Shown piece after piece: positions 61,678 to 64,000 of a stretch of 64,000 nucleotides of DNA (positions are counted from its first letter, which is position 1; each line of letters starts with the position of its first letter). A program made the translations under genes and the position numbers. This DNA is from Halocatena marina. GTDB taxonomy: Archaea > Halobacteriota > Halobacteria > Halobacteriales > Haloarculaceae. The notes under the pieces are model-generated. The model had not been told where the DNA came from. It did not search any database and saw only the letters and a list, made by a program, of their open reading frames with translations. The stretch is from NCBI RefSeq assembly GCF_025913575.1, contig NZ_CP109785.1, forward strand, positions 3,782,001-3,846,000, read 5' to 3'.

Positions 61678-61882
61678 ATCTTGGTCAACGTATCCATCTC
61701 ACGTACTCACACTCGAATCCATGAGACGATCTCTTCGTATCGACTAGTTCCTGACTCCTGAAGTAATTCGGCAGGAATTTCGAATGCAAGCGCTTCTCGT
61801 CACGATGATTTACCGTCTTCTGTCACTGATTTCATCATAGATGGAAATGTAATGACCAGTAGATTTATAATGGTCTAATCAA

Positions 61883-61917
61883 TTGTTTACCACTGGATTG
61901 GCACCATGGGTAAACAA
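61883..61917. promoter_or_regulatory. 9-bp inverted repeat over the glpK transcription start
   Basis: TTGTTTACC, 17-nt spacer, GGTAAACAA, perfect arms. It lies downstream of the TATA box (TTTATAAT, 61864-61871); the expected start near 61894 falls inside it. It could be an operator for a glycerol repressor, or a hairpin in the leader. Confidence 0.65.
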
Positions 61918-61955
61918 GCGAGCCGTGGAACCCAATAGATCTGGAGTGAGACATC

Positions 61956-63497
61956 ATGTCATCAGACACATACGTCGGCGCTATCGATCAAGGGACGACA
62001 GGAACGCGATTTATGGTTTTCGACCACGCGGGGAGGGTCATCACCAGTGCGTACGAAAAACACGAACAGCACTATCCGGAGCCGGGATGGGTCGAACACG
62101 ACCCGATAGAAATCTGGCAGAAGACACAGGCTGTCATCACCACAGCGTTGGATGAAGCCGACGTAGATGCAACTCAGCTCGAAGCAATCGGGGTGACAAA
62201 TCAGCGCGAGACGACAGTGCTCTGGGACCGTGACACGGGAGCACCAATCCACAACGCTATTGTCTGGCAGGATCGACGGACGACGGACCGGATCGAAGAA
62301 CTTGCCGAGGCAGGCACAGTCGAGGAGATTCGGGACAAGACCGGTCTCGAAGCCGATGCGTACTTTTCAGCCACAAAAGCCGAGTGGCTGCTCGACAACG
62401 CCGACCCGATCAAGACACAGCGAGCACGACCAGCTGACCTCCGTGAACGTGCCGAAGACGGCGAAATACTGTTCGGAACGATTGACTCGTGGCTCATCTA
62501 CAACCTCACAGGAAACCACATCACCGAGGTCACGAACGCGTCCCGGACTATGCTGTATAACATCCACGATCTCGATTGGGACGACGATCTCTTATCGGAG
62601 TTCGACGTTCCACGTGAGATGCTCCCCGAAGTCCGACCATCGAGCGACGATGAGTACTACGGACACACCAATTCCGACGGTTTCCTCGGGGCAGAAATTC
62701 CGGTCGCGGGCGCGTTCGGCGATCAGCAGGCGGCGCTGTTCGGCCAGACGTGCTTTGACGCTGGCGATGCGAAGAACACCTACGGTACCGGATCGTTCTT
62801 CCTCGCAAACACTGGAGAAGAGGCCGTCGAAAGCGATCACGGTCTGCTGACGACCATCGGTTTTCAGCGATCTGGCGAACCAGTCCAGTACGCACTCGAA
62901 GGCTCTATCTTCATCACTGGTGCGGCGATCGAATGGCTGGAAGATGTCGATCTGATCGAGGATGCACTCGTCTCCGAGGAAGTCGCTCGAAGCGTCGATT
63001 CCACAGACGGGGTGTATTTCGTTCCCGCATTCACTGGACTTGGCGCACCCCACTGGGATGGACGTGCGCGAGGAACGATCGTCGGAATGACTCGTGGCAC
63101 CCGCCGTGCGCACATCGTCCGCGCAGCAATCGAATCCATCGCCTTCCAGACGCGGGATGTCGCCGAGGCAATGGAAGCCGATGCGGATATGGAGATCAGT
63201 CGGTTGAAAGTCGATGGTGGTGCGGTGAAGAACAACTTCCTCTGTCAACAACAAGCTGACATCATCGATGCGAACATCGTCCGTCCTGAGGTGGATGAGA
63301 CGACTGCGCTCGGTTCTGCATACGCTGCTGGACTCGCTGTTGGATACTGGAATAATCTCGAAGAACTCCGGGACAACTGGCAGGTCGACCGGGAGTTCAC
63401 TCCAGAGATGAACACCGACGAAGTCGACGCGAAGTACGACCGGTGGAGTGACGCCGTTGAACGGTCGCTCGATTGGGCCCGCGAGGAGGGCGAATAA
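61956..63497 (+). CDS. glpK: Glycerol kinase
   Basis: 513 residues, FGGY family. GAIDQGTTGTRFMVF (phosphate 1, near residue 9), GVTNQRETTVLWD, GTIDSWLIYNLT, GAFGDQQAALFGQ, KVDGGAVKNNFLCQ. It phosphorylates glycerol, a common haloarchaeal carbon source from algal osmolytes, to glycerol-3-phosphate. Unlike many genes here it has a 5' leader, with GGAG (61942-61946) about 10 nt before the ATG. It is followed by a glpX-like membrane gene after 2 nt, as in other haloarchaea. Confidence 0.95.
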   Translation: MSSDTYVGAIDQGTTGTRFMVFDHAGRVITSAYEKHEQHYPEPGWVEHDPIEIWQKTQAVITTALDEADVDATQLEAIGVTNQRETTVLWDRDTGAPIHNAIVWQDRRTTDRIEELAEAGTVEEIRDKTGLEADAYFSATKAEWLLDNADPIKTQRARPADLRERAEDGEILFGTIDSWLIYNLTGNHITEVTNASRTMLYNIHDLDWDDDLLSEFDVPREMLPEVRPSSDDEYYGHTNSDGFLGAEIPVAGAFGDQQAALFGQTCFDAGDAKNTYGTGSFFLANTGEEAVESDHGLLTTIGFQRSGEPVQYALEGSIFITGAAIEWLEDVDLIEDALVSEEVARSVDSTDGVYFVPAFTGLGAPHWDGRARGTIVGMTRGTRRAHIVRAAIESIAFQTRDVAEAMEADADMEISRLKVDGGAVKNNFLCQQQADIIDANIVRPEVDETTALGSAYAAGLAVGYWNNLEELRDNWQVDREFTPEMNTDEVDAKYDRWSDAVERSLDWAREEGE

Positions 63498-63499
63498 AA

Positions 63500-64000
63500 A
63501 TGGGGGTTGATATGGTTATCGAAGCACTCAGTGATCCTGGGCTTTGGATCGCCGCGTTTGCTGGTGGCGCGTTCGGTGCGGCGCTTGGCGCACTCCCAGC
63601 GTTCATTTTCACTGGCTTCATGGTCATCTTCGGAGAGGCTGCGAATCGGACCGGAGTGTTCCTTTCTTCTAACATTCCCGGTGTCTCTCCCGACGATATC
63701 GCCATCGGTATCACAGGAAGTGTTGCGTTCGGTCCCGTTTTCGGTCCACACGTCTCCTTTGCGGGCGGTGCTGCCGCAGCTGCATACGCCGCAGAAAAAG
63801 GCTACATGGATACCGGATTTGATTACCACGAAGCGAAAAATATCGCTCACGCGCTCGGGACGAAACCAGATGTGCTCGCCGTTGGCGGACTGTTCGGCAT
63901 GTTCGGAATGGTCGTCGGCGAAGTGTCCGGCGGTCTCGGTTTGCCGTGGGACCCAATCGCGTTCGGTGTCGTCATCTCGGCTGTCGCTCACAGGCTCGTG
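63500..64000 (+). CDS. glpX: GlpX-type membrane protein, cut by the window edge
   Basis: Visible part about 167 residues, open at the right edge. Hydrophobic segments alternate with Gly/Ala-rich stretches (GLWIAAFAGGAFGAALGALP; GPVFGPHVSFAGGAAAAAYA), with a small soluble loop SSNIPGVSPDDIAIG. In haloarchaea the gene next to glpK is often called glpX and is thought to help glycerol enter the cell; it is unrelated to the bacterial GlpX fructose bisphosphatase. Start 2 nt after the glpK stop indicates co-transcription. Confidence 0.8.
   Translation, partial: MGVDMVIEALSDPGLWIAAFAGGAFGAALGALPAFIFTGFMVIFGEAANRTGVFLSSNIPGVSPDDIAIGITGSVAFGPVFGPHVSFAGGAAAAAYAAEKGYMDTGFDYHEAKNIAHALGTKPDVLAVGGLFGMFGMVVGEVSGGLGLPWDPIAFGVVISAVAHRLV

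Overview
The window is chromosomal DNA from a haloarchaeon (class Halobacteria); I cannot name the genus from sequence alone. The evidence is acid-rich proteins, archaeal TATA boxes about 25-30 nt before start codons (leaderless transcripts), Tat-dependent lipoproteins, a PGF-CTERM surface anchor, a two-fold fused histone, an archaeal RNase P RNA, and haloarchaea-restricted families (HalOD1, DUF7344-like, bat-type HTH, Hvo_1808-type). Most of the window reads as stable core chromosome. A small accessory patch lies at 14.7-16.6 kb, and short unassigned stretches at 1.3-2.2 and 6.4-6.8 kb.

Layout. 0-10 kb: a surface beta-propeller protein cut by the left edge, a coupled aminotransferase/M24 peptidase pair, a winged-helix protein, three alkaline-phosphatase-superfamily (sulfatase-like) genes and a MOSC protein. 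10-19 kb: a peptide-type ABC transporter, made of a fused double ATPase, a Tat lipoprotein and two permeases. It is split by about 2 kb holding two transposase remnants, a secreted protein with a ten-cysteine tail, and a decayed second copy of that tail. 19-26 kb: dihydroorotase, lipoate ligase-like, M23-like and thioesterase genes, a bat-type regulator, a YjiH-like transporter and a nicotinamidase-like hydrolase. 26-32 kb: three secreted lipoproteins with zinc-protease motifs, surrounding pncB and rnpB. 33-38 kb: tRNA-Arg, rpa2-hstA-hdaI, cca and tRNA-Asn, an information-processing block.

38-51 kb: an unusual iron-ADH-fold protein, a beta-CASP ribonuclease, several small regulators, nitrite reductase, tRNA-Lys, several very small proteins, and a TetR/carotenoid oxygenase pair with matching operators. 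51.7-61 kb: late cobalamin synthesis and salvage. The operon HAD-cbiB-cobS-cobY-cobT-cobD-cbiZ has overlapping stops and starts throughout; a regulator and the divergent cbiA follow. 61-64 kb: an arylamine N-acetyltransferase, then glpK with a glpX-like membrane gene that runs off the right edge.

The best leads for new biology are: the cysteine-rich secreted protein and its decayed paralogue inside the transporter locus; the identical TGAGTA-N2-TACTCA palindromes at the same position before tetR and the carotenoid oxygenase gene; the HAD phosphatase heading the cobalamin operon; the repeated insertion module in the peptide-transporter ATPase; and several leaderless micro-ORFs coupled to downstream genes.
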